From positions 24,738,316 through 24,802,315 of the forward strand of contig CM067503.1 in NCBI GenBank assembly GCA_034509495.1: a DNA stretch of 64,000 bases, read 5' to 3'. Positions 23,461 through 34,893 of this stretch are shown piece after piece. Position 1 is the first letter of the stretch, and the number at the start of each line of letters is the position of its first letter. Origin of the DNA: Acestrorhynchus altus. Taxonomy: Eukaryota > Chordata > Actinopteri > Characiformes > Acestrorhynchidae. The notes below the pieces were generated by a model. That model saw nothing but the letters and a program-made list of their open reading frames with translations, was not told the DNA's origin and did not search any database. Made by a program: the position numbers and the translations under genes.

Positions 23461-24138
23461 TGCTCTCTCTGGTAAAACTCCTCTGCTGCAGGAAATTGAC
23501 TGAGACAGTAAAATCTAAAGAGGGTTTTTGTGTGCATCATTTAAGTTAAAGGCAATCTGAAGATCAGAAATCATTGTGACAAAATGGAAAATGAGCATAA
23601 AATATGCTTTTAACCTTTAATAATGTGCATGTGCTGCAAATAATCTTAGAGCTCCTAAAAACAATGAAGTGATTATTAAAAAACATTCATATGGAAAAAT
23701 GTCTCTACGTGAATTCACATTTATGTAAGGACTGTGCAAAGGTCATTTCAGACAATGGTCTTTAAAGCAGAATGAGACATTCAAATAAATAAAAATAATG
23801 AAATAAATAAATGATTTATTGAGTGTATTTATTGAACTTACTCTCCTGGAGGAAGGCCAGTGCTCTCAGTTTCTATTCGGCACCTATTTTATTTAATCAG
23901 TCCTTCATAAATGTCTAAAAAGCTTCTTTACTCTCTTGCAATTGTAGTTTGTCTATTCAGTCCTTCATTAATGTATCCAGGTGAGCTGCTGGATCTGATA
24001 CAGTGTCTGTAATTCACAGAGAAAATCAGCAACCTTCTACCTGTGGTCTTCAAACTGTGATCTCCTCACTGTGTTCTTCCAATCAACATATGGATTATTT
24101 TACTAACCATCAGTACACTCACTGACCATTGAATTATT

Positions 24139-24139
<1 letters not shown>
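23455..24139. other. Non-coding interval, nothing recognised
   Basis: Includes an AAATAA-rich patch at about 23780-23815. No gene-like frame. Confidence 0.4.
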
Positions 24140-24181
<42 letters not shown>

Positions 24182-24201
24182 TATATATTTATTTATTTAT
24201 T

Positions 24202-24246
<45 letters not shown>
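24140..24246. repeat. (TA)n - (TTTA)n - (TA)n - poly(T) compound repeat
   Basis: Two TA blocks flank a short TTTA block, and a run of about 32 T residues ends the array. Confidence 0.97.
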
Positions 24247-24247
<1 letters not shown>

Positions 24248-24835
24248 GGGGTATTTTTGTAACTCACTCTAAAGGATTATCTTCAAGGACATATGCATTA
24301 AAGAACTGCTTTTCAGTACTACAGATAATCTTTACAGGTGTAAGGGTACCCATTATTGGCTGGTCCAAACAGTTTCTCAATATCAAACACTTGAGCATAA
24401 CATACAGTTCCACTCATTGCCTTAGCTTCTTTAAGTTGAGTAAATTGGGAAGTGTTTGGCAAACAGAGGAAATGAGCAAGACCCTGAAGTGGCCAATATT
24501 TGGACTGACAGATAATCAGGGACCTGATGCTGTGTTACATACTGTGACTTTTGCAGATCAAGAAAGCAGTTCAGGAGTTCCATGAACCAATATAGCATTA
24601 AACAAGAACACAGGAATTAAGAACTAAACTAATGTTAGCATTTGAAAACATCAAGGAAAGCTTAAACCTATCTGAATGAGAAAGCACATTATGTTATAAA
24701 ACACCTCTGTCTTTGAGGGTCACTTTAATTTTTGTGCTTTAAATGGAAACAGTGCAACTTGCAAAACTAACAGAGGCCCAGTCCCCTTACCACTGTGTTG
24801 ACTGTTGCTGTAGTAACACAGCAGTTGGTCTGTGA
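24247..24835. other. Non-coding interval, nothing recognised
   Basis: No named repeat or persuasive exon. Confidence 0.4.
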
Positions 24836-24839
24836 ATAG

Positions 24840-25190
24840 CCTCATATTGTCCCTCTATTCTCTTCTCTTTTGGTCATACATCACCTGCCCCCTTCTGGGG
24901 GTCAGCAACCTCCTCCATAAGGCCTTTGATGTTTGCTGGGATGTTGGGTGCTATCCTGTCTTTATTTAGGTCAACTCCATTGGGATGGCCTCGAACAGGC
25001 CTACGGTCACACAGGACCTTTGAGATGTTTACACACACTTCGCCCTTCTGTTATTGTTCAGTCTGAGAGAGTGACACCCATGTTGCGTAAATTACAGTTT
25101 AAAAGCGGCTCTGTCTTCATGATCCCTCCAGCTTTGCTCACCGGTGGGTGGTTAAAGAGCAATGGCTACTGAGGGGCTCATCACTCACAC
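24840..25190. other. Candidate conserved non-coding block
   Basis: Repeat-free, moderately GC-rich; includes GCGTAAATTACAG near 25084 and CGGTGGGTGG near 25141. An open frame (24933-25172) has no known domain. Composition-based call only. Confidence 0.25.
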
Positions 25191-26181
25191 ACAGTCACAC
25201 ACACTCACACATACGCTAGGGCTTCAGTTCCTGAATTCTCCTTAGTGCTGCAGAGAGTCCTATAAAGAACTGGAAGGTACAGTTTGTGGATGGAGGCAAG
25301 TTTGTATGGCAGCTGTTTTTCAGAAAATCCTGGTTTTCATTTAGAAACTATTGAAAGATCTGATCACTCTAGGTTCTGTATGGCACAGGAAAGGATTCTT
25401 TGACTCGTTTCAATAGAGGAATTAGGGTGCTGTACCAAACCATTTTTTTAAAGGTTCTGTAACGGAAAATCTATGAGAGGCTTTAGTTGCATTAGAGGAC
25501 CTTTACCAGCAAACAACCAGCAAAACAACTAAATGATTTTGAGTTGTCATGGTTTAACACAACAATATTGTACTAGGGCTTGGTTTGCAAAAACTATTTA
25601 TTCTCCTGTAGGATTAAACTTGTGCTGATTTTAATTATTTCCAATTCTCCTCAAGCAATATATCCTCCCAAGACAAAAATCTACAATTACTGGGATGGAT
25701 AAATGTTAAATCCTGATTATTTATGTGACATTAGCTGCTAAATGTTCTTGGGTATTGGCCAATTGAAGAAACATGACCAGACTAGTTTTATTGATGACAA
25801 TAATATGTGTGATTATATAGGTTTATTATATAAGTCTATTATATATATTAAAGTGTGAAAAATGCAATATTGAATTTCAGTCAGTATTAATAGTAATAAT
25901 ATGTATCTAATGGTTCTCTAATTTATTGTTAAAATTTTAGTTTTAACTTTTAGAAGCCCAGGCCAATTCTGTGGGATGTTTTTCATAGTTTGAGTGCTTT
26001 TATTTGCCAAAATATTAGAAAGTATTTATAGGACACAGTTAAACATTGTTAAATATTGTTATTTTCAGAAGACACAAAATTATCATTAAAACTATTTCAT
26101 CCAACACTCTAGATGATCTATTTCCAACAGGATTTCTGAGATGTAAAGTCCTAAATGTCCTTTGACATTGATCAAAGACTT
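25191..26181. other. Non-coding interval; possible AGGTTCT-type dispersed repeat
   Basis: The segment 25360-25480 carries repeated AGGTTCTGTA motifs like those near 58.68-58.80 kb, in the style of a fish MITE. The rest is AT-rich and unrecognised. Confidence 0.35.
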
Positions 26182-26648
26182 TACACTCAGTCATAACTTT
26201 AAAATCCCCTACCTAATCTGTGGGTCACCCTTGTACCACAAAAACAAATCTAACAATTTGAGGCATGGACTCCACCTGAAGGTGTCTGGCAATAAGAGGT
26301 TTTAGTATCCTGTAATTTGACAGGTGAGGCCTCATGGATCATCCAATGAGCTCCTGAGCCTGTCACCCATTCACCTGTTGTCAATCTGGAGCATTTTGGA
26401 AGATAATGACCTGCACCTAGGGACCAGCTGATGTTTGGAACATGCTCTAACCCAGTCGTCTAGGCATCACAGTTTGGCCCTTGCCAAACTCTCCCAGATT
26501 CTCATGTTTTCCTAATTTTTCTGTTTCAAACACATCACCTTCAAGAACTGACTGTTCTTGTTGATCTTTACTCGTGCCATTCTTTTCAGATAATCAATGT
26601 TATATGCTTCACCTGTCATTGGTTTAAATGCTATAGCTGTGTGGTGTA
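26182..26648 (-). mobile_element. Miniature derivative of a Tc1/mariner family (467 bp)
   Basis: The left end TACACTCAGTCATAACTTTA and the right end, whose complement starts TACACCACACAGCTATAGCA, are decayed inverted repeats of a TACACCGATCAG...-type fish family. Antisense transposase segments survive only next to the ends: GGCATGGACTCCACCTGAAG (about 26262) and CCCAGTCGTCTAGGCATCAC (about 26452). The middle, including the catalytic core, is deleted. Confidence 0.75.
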
Positions 26649-27032
26649 TTTAATCATTTAAAAATATAATAACTTTCAAGTTTCAATCATTAAAAACTGC
26701 ATTCAGCTCTTCATTAAAGTGGTGCAGGTTTTAGGACACAGCATGAAGAAAACAAAAAATATGTCTGAAATAGTTCAGCTATAGAGTACAGTTCTGTAAA
26801 TGTTTGTAATATTTGGGTGGCTAAAATCCATATTCACAATTCTGCACCATCTCAATAAAGACCTGTGGTTTTTCTTGAGAATGTGTAGAAAAGGATTGTT
26901 ACTTGCAGTAACCTGAAATAGAAAAAATGGATATCAAAATACACCTGTGATAATCAACATCTGAGCAAAGAGGGAACTGAAAATTTTAAACTGAACCATT
27001 TGTTCAACAATATGCATTGAGTTAACAGCATT
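26649..27032. other. Non-coding interval, nothing recognised
   Basis: AT-rich. Confidence 0.4.

Positions 27033-27109
<77 letters not shown>
27033..27109. repeat. (TA)n microsatellite
   Basis: About 37 TA units with one TG interruption. Confidence 0.97.
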
Positions 27110-27112
<3 letters not shown>

Positions 27113-27253
27113 TACATTAGGATATGAAAGTGTGTGGAGAAACTCTCTACACATGATCTTGGGGATGTCCTTCCCTTCAGTTGACTGACTGTGGGGCTGA
27201 TGTATGTGCTAATGTGTTGAAGAGGAAATTTCGAGTTAGGATTGATCAGCTGA

Positions 27254-27312
27254 AGAGAGAGAGAGAGAGAGAGAGATGAAGAGAGAAAAGAAAGGAGAGA
27301 AAGAGAAAGACA
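27254..27312. repeat. (GA)n and polypurine tract
   Basis: A pure GA run (27254-27276) is followed by an A/G-only stretch to about 27310. Confidence 0.93.
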
Positions 27313-27426
27313 GTGGTACGAGAGGAAGAAATTGATTGGCTTTTACCTTCCTGCAGACACCAAATCCTGATGGGCACTCACCAAGAACACGAGAATCTAA
27401 TAGATCACCCCACCCCACCTCCCCGC

Positions 27427-27428
<2 letters not shown>

Positions 27429-27496
<68 letters not shown>
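27429..27496. repeat. (CT)n microsatellite
   Basis: About 33 CT units; source of the LSLSLS and RERERE frames. Confidence 0.97.
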
Positions 27497-27499
<3 letters not shown>

Positions 27500-27565
27500 G
27501 ATCCCTTAAAGATGCTATCAGTGTGTTCAGTCTCCATCCCAGTGCACTGCCTTCCTGTCGCCTCC

Positions 27566-27566
<1 letters not shown>

Positions 27567-27634
<68 letters not shown>

Positions 27635-27638
27635 TGTA
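27567..27638. repeat. (GT)n microsatellite
   Basis: About 34 GT units with one TA interruption. Confidence 0.97.
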
Positions 27639-29185
27639 TTATATACATGTGTACTATATGTGATGCTAAGTCACTGGGCTGCAAGCATATGACGAAGGCC
27701 AATTTGAAGGGACATTATAGTGATTAATATCAGAATGCAAAATAACAGCAGCAAGATAAACAGCACTATCATGGCTGATCTTTTCTATGTTATTGGGGAT
27801 TTTGTAATTGCAATACTATTTTTTTATCATTAATTTCATTTTATTTATATGTGTATTTTGTACTGCTCCTTTTTTATTTGTGCTGTCACATCCATGTTGG
27901 ACTAATTCCACAAATGAGACTGTAAACCACATTGAGTCTTTGGAAGTTCACGTAATGTCTGGATTAACTCTAAGGCCAGGAGGAGAAGCAGGATTATGGG
28001 CCTACCAGCAGTTGAAATATTCAAGTCTATAAGTCAGAAATGTAGATAAGGCATTTAAATGCATCTAAAGCAGACACTCTTTAAAAGAAAGGTGCTATAA
28101 CTCCTCAATAAAGGAGTTCAGAGTACCAGTGCTAGCAAGCCCTCTCCTACCTCCCCTGCAGCTGGGACTTTGGGATGCCCCTTTGTAACAGAACACACAC
28201 TTTTGTAAACTGACTCAGCATCACTGGGTCATCACTAAACAATGAGAAAGAGTTAATACTAACCCAGTCATGCAGGTGCAGTTTACTGTCAGTATATACA
28301 GTAGTAGTTTGACTTGTTGATAATAGCCCAAATCTTGTATAGCTGTGTTTTTACATGCTTGTCCCTGGCCAGGTCTTCTTTGTTTTCATGGTCCTGGGTA
28401 TGACTGCAAAGTAAAATATTGTAGGCATCAAGAGATTCATATGCCTTGACTGTTGCTTTTGTATACACGCTGGTATTGCACAAGATATACAGAAAGCACA
28501 CATGTTGAATGTTGCTTTGTAATGCCTGCTTGGTGTCTCAGTCTCATGATTTAGTAGTTGTATTTGGTATTTTTAAACATGAAACATAAAACTCTTTGTT
28601 TGATGTTACTAGAAACATATCACTACCTTTTTAGCAGGGCAGCCAATCAGAACAGAGTATATTTATCTTTTATTATACAACAGCTTTGACCTTGCTGTGT
28701 GATTGGCTCAGAGGCATTCAATACTTGCCAGTGTTGATTTTAATGGTATTCCATATTAACATCTGCCATTAATCTGTTTTTACCCTAATTGTTTGAAACC
28801 TAGTAACAACCAGGAGGCTAAAATATTATTTATGTTTAAAATGATGGGTAAGAATCAGAACTTATAATCAAGTAATCTTGTCTCCTCCATACAAGTAGTG
28901 CAAGCAAGCTGCAACAACAAATCTAAATGTTCCCATTATGAAGAACGTATAATATTACAATATTATAAAAGTGTTGTTTAATCACAATGATACAATGGAA
29001 GTCATTGTGTACTGTGAACTGTGGTCATAGCAAAGCATAGCTTTGTCTTCTAATGAGCATATTCAGCTACATGAATTTGCACTCATTTGCTCGTACAGAT
29101 GCAAATGCAAAGATACAACTTCTCTAGTCCCTGCAGAGAAGTATTTTTTAAAAACAAATAGGACTAGGTGGACCAAATGGACATG
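27639..29185. other. Non-coding interval with a CCAAT-type inverted repeat
   Basis: GCCAATCAGAACAGAG (about 28631) and TGTGTGATTGGC (about 28698) form a short inverted repeat in MITE-like surroundings. No family is named and no gene is seen. Confidence 0.35.
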
Positions 29186-29189
29186 AACC

Positions 29190-29345
29190 AATTGCCATCA
29201 ATAGGTTTGCCAAGTGTAGATTAGAGGGGTATAAAGTCCCCAGCATTGAGCCCTGGAGAACTGTGTTTTCTGGAATGATGGTGCTCTATCCAATGCGTTG
29301 AGTTGGGGTGGTGATCATCCAAAGTTTTACACCACTTACACTGTA
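29190..29345 (+). mobile_element. Tc1-like fragment
   Basis: GGTATAAAGTCCCCAGCATTG and GAACTGTGTTTTCTGGAATG (about 29229-29280) resemble the first catalytic block of another common fish Tc1 family (W..TVFSG). Too short to place confidently. Confidence 0.45.
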
Positions 29346-29384
29346 CATTCTTCAGACTTTCAAAATATATATTTGGGTATGTTA

Positions 29385-29510
29385 TATTGACTTGAAACTT
29401 GACTTGCACTCTAGCCCAAAGACTCATGACTTAATTTGGAATCTAGCCTAAGCACTTGTGACTTGACTTGTACTTGTATTCTGTGAACTTCTCGAGGTCA
29501 TAGTCATAAG
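29385..29510. repeat. Degenerate ACTTG-rich repeat
   Basis: Repeated GACTTG, ACTTGACTTG and CTCTAGC words with diverged spacers, typical of a dispersed fish simple repeat. Confidence 0.5.
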
Positions 29511-30367
29511 ACTAAAGGCCCAATAGACCAGCACAACCCCAACACTATATCACTATAGAAACAGTCTGATTAATTCTAAGGAAAAAACTGGTTGGGAAAA
29601 GGTTGTGTAAAATTCATTTAAAATGTTTTTGGAACTTCAAGCCAAACAAATGTTATCAGTGGACATTAACAGAATAAAATAAAATACAAGAAACATTTTT
29701 GGATATGGACTCTTTAATTCATCTTAAGGTCAGTAGAGTCAGACAAATTTGAATGTAAACCAAAGTTCTTGCTGAGGAGTTTTGGGAATATGACTGGGTT
29801 CAAAACACATTACACAAGAACACATGAAAGATGTTGCAGACCTGCAATCGTACATACTTGTGGTTGGCTTGTATGTGCTGTATGTCTGTTTTGCAGTGTT
29901 CACTCTGGGCTGATTGCACTCATTTTATGAAAGCCAAGATCGGCAGCGATAGTTGTACACGATGCTGGCTGCTCTTGTTGCGCTCATTGTCAAGGTCATG
30001 TCCTTTTCATTTAGTCAAAAACAACGGCACCTACGCATCCACCCATTCAAATGGCCCAGAGCCTGGAGAACTCTGAACGTGCGCCATTGTTCATGACACA
30101 AATACAATGCACTGCGCTCTCCAGGCGGTCTGAGTGGATAACCATATGCTGTCACTGTAGACCAGCATAGCCCTGCATTGAGTGTTGAGTTGAGTTGGGA
30201 CTGTGTGGGAGTTGTGTGGAGGGGTTAGAGGGGCTCTTGTGGGATTCTGGGGGAGTGAGAGGTACAAATCAATGTTTTAAGACTGCCCGTATTCACTTTC
30301 TGGAGTGGATATTAATGCACAGTGTATCTGCTGCTTAGATAGAGCACTAGTTAAAGCTGTGCATATG
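29511..30367. other. Non-coding interval, nothing recognised
   Basis: The part at about 29920-30170 is less AT-rich and has several CpGs. The 81-codon frame at 29831-30076 shows no known domain. Confidence 0.35.
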
Positions 30368-31140
30368 CAGTGGCATGCAAATATTTGGATACCTGTGGTC
30401 AAATGTACTGACAGTTTCTGTGAACAATTAAGCATGTTGAAGTAAAACATGCTTTGGTATTTTAAGTAAAACATTTTTTGCATTTTCAAAATAACAGAAC
30501 AGGAAATGGGTCTGCAAAACGGTTGGCACCTTGCATGATTAGTACCTAATAATGCCCCCTTTGGCAAGTATCACAGCTTGTAAATGGTTTTTGTAGCCAA
30601 GAGTCTTGCAATTATTGTTTTACAGAATTTCATTCATTCTTCCTTGCAAATGCCTACCAGTTCTGTGAGATTCCTGGAGCATCTTGCATGCTATGCTCTT
30701 CTGAGGTCTATCCACAGATTTTCAATGATGTTCAGATCAGGGGACTGTGAGGGCCATGATAACATGTTCAGCTTGCTCTTTTTGAGGTAGTCTATTGGAG
30801 ATTTTGAGGGGTGTCAGGGTGATTATCCATTTGTAGAAGTTATCATCTTTTCAAATTCTGCTTTGTTACAGACGGTGTTATGTTTACTTTCAGAATTTGC
30901 TGTAATTTCATTGAATCCTTTCTTCTACCTGTGAAATGTTCCCCATGCCACTGGCTGCAACACAACCCCAAAGCATGATTGATCCATCCCCATGTTTAAT
31001 GGTTACAGAGGTGTTCTATTCATGAAATTCTGTGGCCTTATTTCTCCAAACAACTTTTGCTTATCGCAGCCAAAGACTTATATTTTAACCTTGTTGGCCC
31101 ACAGGACTTGTTTCCAAAATGCATTAGGCTTGTAAACATT
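30368..31140 (-). mobile_element. Tc1-like transposon, right side truncated
   Basis: The plus-strand left end CAGTGGCATGCAAATATTTG is a recognised terminal repeat of a fish Tc1 family ('...GCATGCAAAAGTTTGG'). The antisense of the transposase C-terminal half then follows in correct order: CACAGCTTGTAAATGG (30572), ATCCACAGATTTTCAATGAT (30710), the GGSIMLW-like core complement near 30965-30995, and CCACAGGACTTGTTTCC (31100). The N-terminal half and the right terminal repeat are missing. Confidence 0.85.
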
Positions 31141-31690
31141 GATTTTACCAGTTTGTTTACACTATAAAACCACCAGCTGCAGTTATATTCTAGTCAACCT
31201 TTTTCACCCACCTGCCAACCTGTTTATAACTAAAAAGCATAACAGCCCACAAGAAAACAAAACATAGCTTTTATTTAAAATTGCTTTTTGCCTTTTATTT
31301 ATCAAGTGCTGATCATGTGAGAATTACAGCCTGTGAAGTAAAAAAAAAAAAAAACATCTTCAGGAAAAAATTTCTCCTAAATTTATCTCACAAACACAAG
31401 CAGGACAGATTTGTTATTAAAATCAGATGACATATCTAGTTACAAAATGTGCATTTCTTTAATTCTGTCTATAACCTGTCTCTATATGTCAGACCCTATA
31501 TCAACAATCTGTCAACTTAGCTATGACATTATATCTCATGTCTGGGTTGTACTTACAGTTGATTATTATTGTTATTATTATTTATTTATTTTTGTTTTTT
31601 TAGAACATTATAATTATTCATTTTGTAATAATTTATTTTAAACAATTGTCAAATTTGTCATGTATTTTATATTATATATTTTATTTATTT
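31141..31690. other. AT-rich non-coding interval
   Basis: Poly(A) of 15 near 31341; nothing else recognised. Confidence 0.4.
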
Positions 31691-31692
31691 TT

Positions 31693-31945
31693 AAAGTGAC
31701 ATATTTCAAGCCTTTAATTTGCCTGATTAGTCATTTATTCTCAAAATACATATTTAAGAAGCTGCATTTCAGGTTTTCATAGGCTCAACAGAAAAACAAC
31801 AAAGGCTTGAAATATGTCAGTTTACATGTAATGATTATAAAGTATCTATCTGAATGAAATTGTGAACACAAATGAACTTTTTCACAATATTGATTTTTAG
31901 ATGCACTCATTTCAGTTCCTTATGCAGCTCGAACCTATATTATAT
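31693..31945. mobile_element. MITE-like repeat with an internal hairpin
   Basis: AAAGTGACATATTTCAAGCC (from 31693) and AAAGGCTTGAAATATGTCAG (from 31801) form a 23-base inverted repeat with one mismatch. The flanking words AAATGAACTTTTTCACAATATT and GATGCAC (about 31871-31906) are familiar from an abundant fish non-autonomous DNA element. Confidence 0.55.
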
Positions 31946-31964
31946 TCATTTTTTATTTTGGAGC

Positions 31965-32060
31965 TTTCGACCAATGAGAATCCGGCATGAACCGGCTCGG
32001 TCAGGCTCCGCCCCCTGCGCGTTACAACCGTCCAAACTGTCCATGCTGTTCTCACATCGC
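31965..32060 (+). promoter_or_regulatory. CpG-dense patch with CCAAT and GC-box motifs (tentative)
   Basis: Within AT-rich DNA, about 90 bases contain ACCAATGAGAATC, CCGGCATGAACCGGCTCGG and GCTCCGCCCCCTGCGCG, a CCAAT box plus an Sp1-type GC box spaced as in TATA-less promoters. No downstream coding frame is apparent. It could equally be the end of a GC-rich transposon, since CCAATGAGAATC-like text also occurs in fish MITEs. Confidence 0.3.
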
Positions 32061-32355
32061 TGATTAAAACAACGGTTTAGTGTTGAGGCTTTGTCTGTGA
32101 AATGTTATATGTGATCAGAATGCTTGCTAGAAGCTGTGTCTAATGATAGCTTACTTGCTGCACGGCGAGGAATGAGGTCTATCCGATCAAATCAGATGGA
32201 AACCTTTGTTGACGTTAGTTGGACAGAAGTGTCCACACATGGTGTGTTTTAAATTAATAGTTGAGTGGTAACAGCACTCAGCAGTGGGGAAGCTGGCTGG
32301 ACCACTTAAGATGTGTCAGCTCAGTAGCTGGGTAGTAGTAAACAGTTTTGAGGTT

Positions 32356-32462
32356 GTAAGTTTATGTTTTGATTATTGTATCTCATTACATGTTGCTGTT
32401 TTTCTGTTTTTCCATAGTTGACTCATCTGATGTGTCTGTGACGGGTTAAGTGACTGGTAAGG
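32356..32462 (+). other. Speculative mini-intron and 39-nt exon-like segment
   Basis: A GTAAGT donor (32356-32361) and a strong acceptor, TTTCTGTTTTTCCATAG ending 32417, delimit 62 bases. The next 39 bases are followed by a GTAAGG donor at 32457. These could belong to a non-coding transcript starting near 32.0 kb; chance is a fair alternative. Confidence 0.15.
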
Positions 32463-33635
32463 GTTTTAAGTAGACTGTTCCTTTATCCTACTTTTATTAC
32501 TGCATTCAATCAAACTGACTTTCATAAGCATCCATTGAGATCTTGCACTGGCAAATCAGTACAGTTTCATAATGTTTAAAAACGGGCCTCTATGTAACTG
32601 AAACACTGAATCACTTTTCCCTCATTAATATCACACTTTGTGGGGGTGAGATATTTAGGAGGGATGTAGAAATGAGCTATTTTCAGCCCAAACAAGCAAC
32701 ATTAATTCAAGTTAGCCGATTCCAGACATATTTGTTAAGAATAACAGCAGCTCTGCATGCTTAGTTCCTCATGCAGCCACTAGATCAACCTCACAGCAGA
32801 AAGCCAGTGTTGAATCCTGATATGTTTGTTCATATTAAAAATGTCTGTCATGTTTTAACATACCTGACTTAGTATTTGTAAAACTAAGTAAACATGTAAA
32901 ACTAAAATGGATACCCCTCTTGAGAGCACATCACTCAGCCCAGTACAGTGAGTTTCAGGACACCTAAAGAACACCACTAATGAGATGACACATTCCTTTT
33001 TTATTTGAAGTAAAAACTTCTTCTTCTTTTTTTGGATCTTTTACATTTAACTGTGAAAACCAAGTTTGATCAAAAAGTACAAACGTGCAGTAGCTGCAGT
33101 TGGACAGTTAAAGGAATCATGTTCAAAGTGATGACCTTTTACTTCTAGTTAAGCATATGTCTTCAGTTGTGTTTTCACTTTGAGATGCACAGGGCACAAA
33201 ATCTCACAGTGATTAATCTCCACAATGTTTAAATGAGTACTGATGAACATGAACATTGTCTAACCTGCTGAGTAATATTCAGAAAGTTTAATTTGCAAGT
33301 GAAATATGATACTCTGTGTATCAAACAGGTGGGCAAACACCCTCTCAGGTTACAAAAAAAGGGAAAGCTCAGCCTGGGTGTATCAGGTATTCACCAATCA
33401 GAATGTGCCAAATAGTAAAGCCGGCCCCTTAGGTATTGAGGTCATCTCGGCTCAAAACCCCAAGCAATTCAGTTCAGTACAGAGAAGCCTCTGGTTCATT
33501 TTAGTTTCCAGAGCAGTTGCTTAGTTTAGCAGTAAGGTTTGGTTTGTTCATTTTATTTTTCTCTGAGTTCACTTTGACTATCAAAAAAAAAAAAATCAAA
33601 ATTTATTTTTATAGCGCTCTTCACAACTGAAGTTG
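32463..33635. other. Non-coding interval, nothing recognised
   Basis: The stretch 32985-33060 has weak resemblance to Tc1 terminal regions, but not enough to call. Confidence 0.35.
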
Positions 33636-33919
33636 CCACAGAGTTGTCTATGAGCTCTCTAGGCCCTGCTGCAGCAAAGCAGTCCCAAACCTTGTGCTCT
33701 AATGCTGTATTTGGTTTGTGCCAAACATGTCTTCAACTATAATTCAGCTTTGGATTCATCTGTCCAAAGCATATTGTTCCAGAAGTCCTGCTCTCATGTG
33801 TTCTCTGGTAAACTTTATTCTTTCCCTGATGTTTTTTTTTTTAAAGAAAGATAAAAGTTTACCCTTTTTCAGTCTCTTTCTAATGGCAGATGCAGCACTT
33901 TGACGTCAACCGTGGCAAG

Positions 33920-34677
33920 TAGGAATGTGACGGAGCTGAGGAAAATCTGCATCTGTCGGATTTAATTTTAAATTAGCTTCAAATCCGTCGAAATTCAAAT
34001 GCGGTTTTGGTAAACACGGGGCCAAGAACACCCGATAAGCCCATTTGTGCATGTATTTTTGTATTTTTTCAACACGAATACATGATGCTTAAACAGGCCA
34101 TCAGCCACAGGTAGTCACAGACTCGGTGTACCAATACTTCCTCCAGTGTCGTGGACCTGAGTCTGGAACAACCTTGCCTTTTGGCATCGTTCAGCAAATC
34201 TGCTAACTCACTTCGCTCACCTTCGGCTTGGGATAGCTGTGGACCATACTGTGAGCACAAATGAGGGTACAGTGCCGACGTTAAATATCTGCGGTCTTTA
34301 GCTTTACCACGGGAAATAGTTGTACACAACTTACACACCGCTTTACTGTCGTCGGCAAAGTTCAGTTAAAAAAACTCCCACATTCAGCCATTTTAATTAT
34401 TTATTTATGTAAAGTGGAAGTATGAAGTAAACAACATTCACATGTGGTATCTAAAAGATGAACTATAGGGTGGAAATCAATGTGTATGAAAAACCTAGAA
34501 CCAGCTGTGGTTCTAAAATGGTTTTGGAATTAGTTGTATTTTTTGTATTTCTGCTTGTCAAAAGTCAGTTGTTCTCTTATATATACGCCAGTGGCAATTT
34601 CTAATCCGATTTGGCCCTAAAACATCCATCGACTTCGAATGTCATTGAATTTGAATTTGAACTTTATCACATCCCTG
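33920..34677 (-). mobile_element. Non-autonomous hAT element with 8-bp target duplication
   Basis: The ends are TAGGAATGTGAC and, reverse-complemented, CAGGGATGTGAT: decayed hAT-style terminal inverted repeats. Exact 8-bp duplications GTGGCAAG flank at 33912-33919 and 34678-34685, the target length of hAT transposases. Inside, the minus strand encodes a decayed BED-type zinc finger (VCKLC near 34324-34339, then a YPHL histidine with the second histidine position now Tyr) and an STTLEEVL linker (about 34130-34165). The RNase H-like catalytic domain and dimerisation domain are absent. It is an internally deleted copy. Confidence 0.88.
34069..34338 (-). pseudogene. BED-finger fragment of a hAT transposase
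   Basis: Eighty-nine open codons lie inside the hAT insertion. N-terminal residues resemble the CxxC half of a BED zinc finger, used by hAT transposases and ZBED proteins for DNA binding. The real finger begins upstream of the first Met (ADDSKAVCKLC). The chain ends without a catalytic domain. The location between target duplications argues for a transposon remnant, not a domesticated ZBED gene. Confidence 0.7.
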
Positions 34678-34893
34678 GTGGCAAGACATACCTGTACGTT
34701 CCTTAATGACATTTTAAGATTGTTGGAGACTACTTCTTATGGTCTGTCTATGACAGAACTTGCTAGGACGGCCTGACCTGGTCTTGTTGGCAGTTGTTTT
34801 AAATGTTCTCCACTTGTCAGTTATTTTTCTGGAAAGTGGAACGGCTGATTTCTAATTCAAGAAAATTGCATTTCTGATAATTACATTTTGAAC

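Larger units (their letters stand above)
33640..34893 (-). mobile_element. Tc1-like transposon relic split by a hAT insertion
   Basis: The left part (about 33640-33919) and right part (34678-34893) align in order with a second copy at 47.77-48.835 kb. Shared landmarks include CATCTGTCCAAAGCATATTGTTCCAGA (33759, versus 48164), TCTTTCTAATGGCAGATGCA, ACTTGCTAGGACGGCCTGAC (34758, versus 48461) and GGCAGTTGTTTTAAATGTTC. It is the antisense of a Tc1 transposase, heavily decayed. The 758-bp block between the two parts is absent from the second copy. Confidence 0.8.

Noticed and set aside
34069..34338. Domesticated ZBED-like host gene
   Set aside because: The fragment sits between hAT terminal repeats and 8-bp target duplications and lacks the rest of a ZBED protein.
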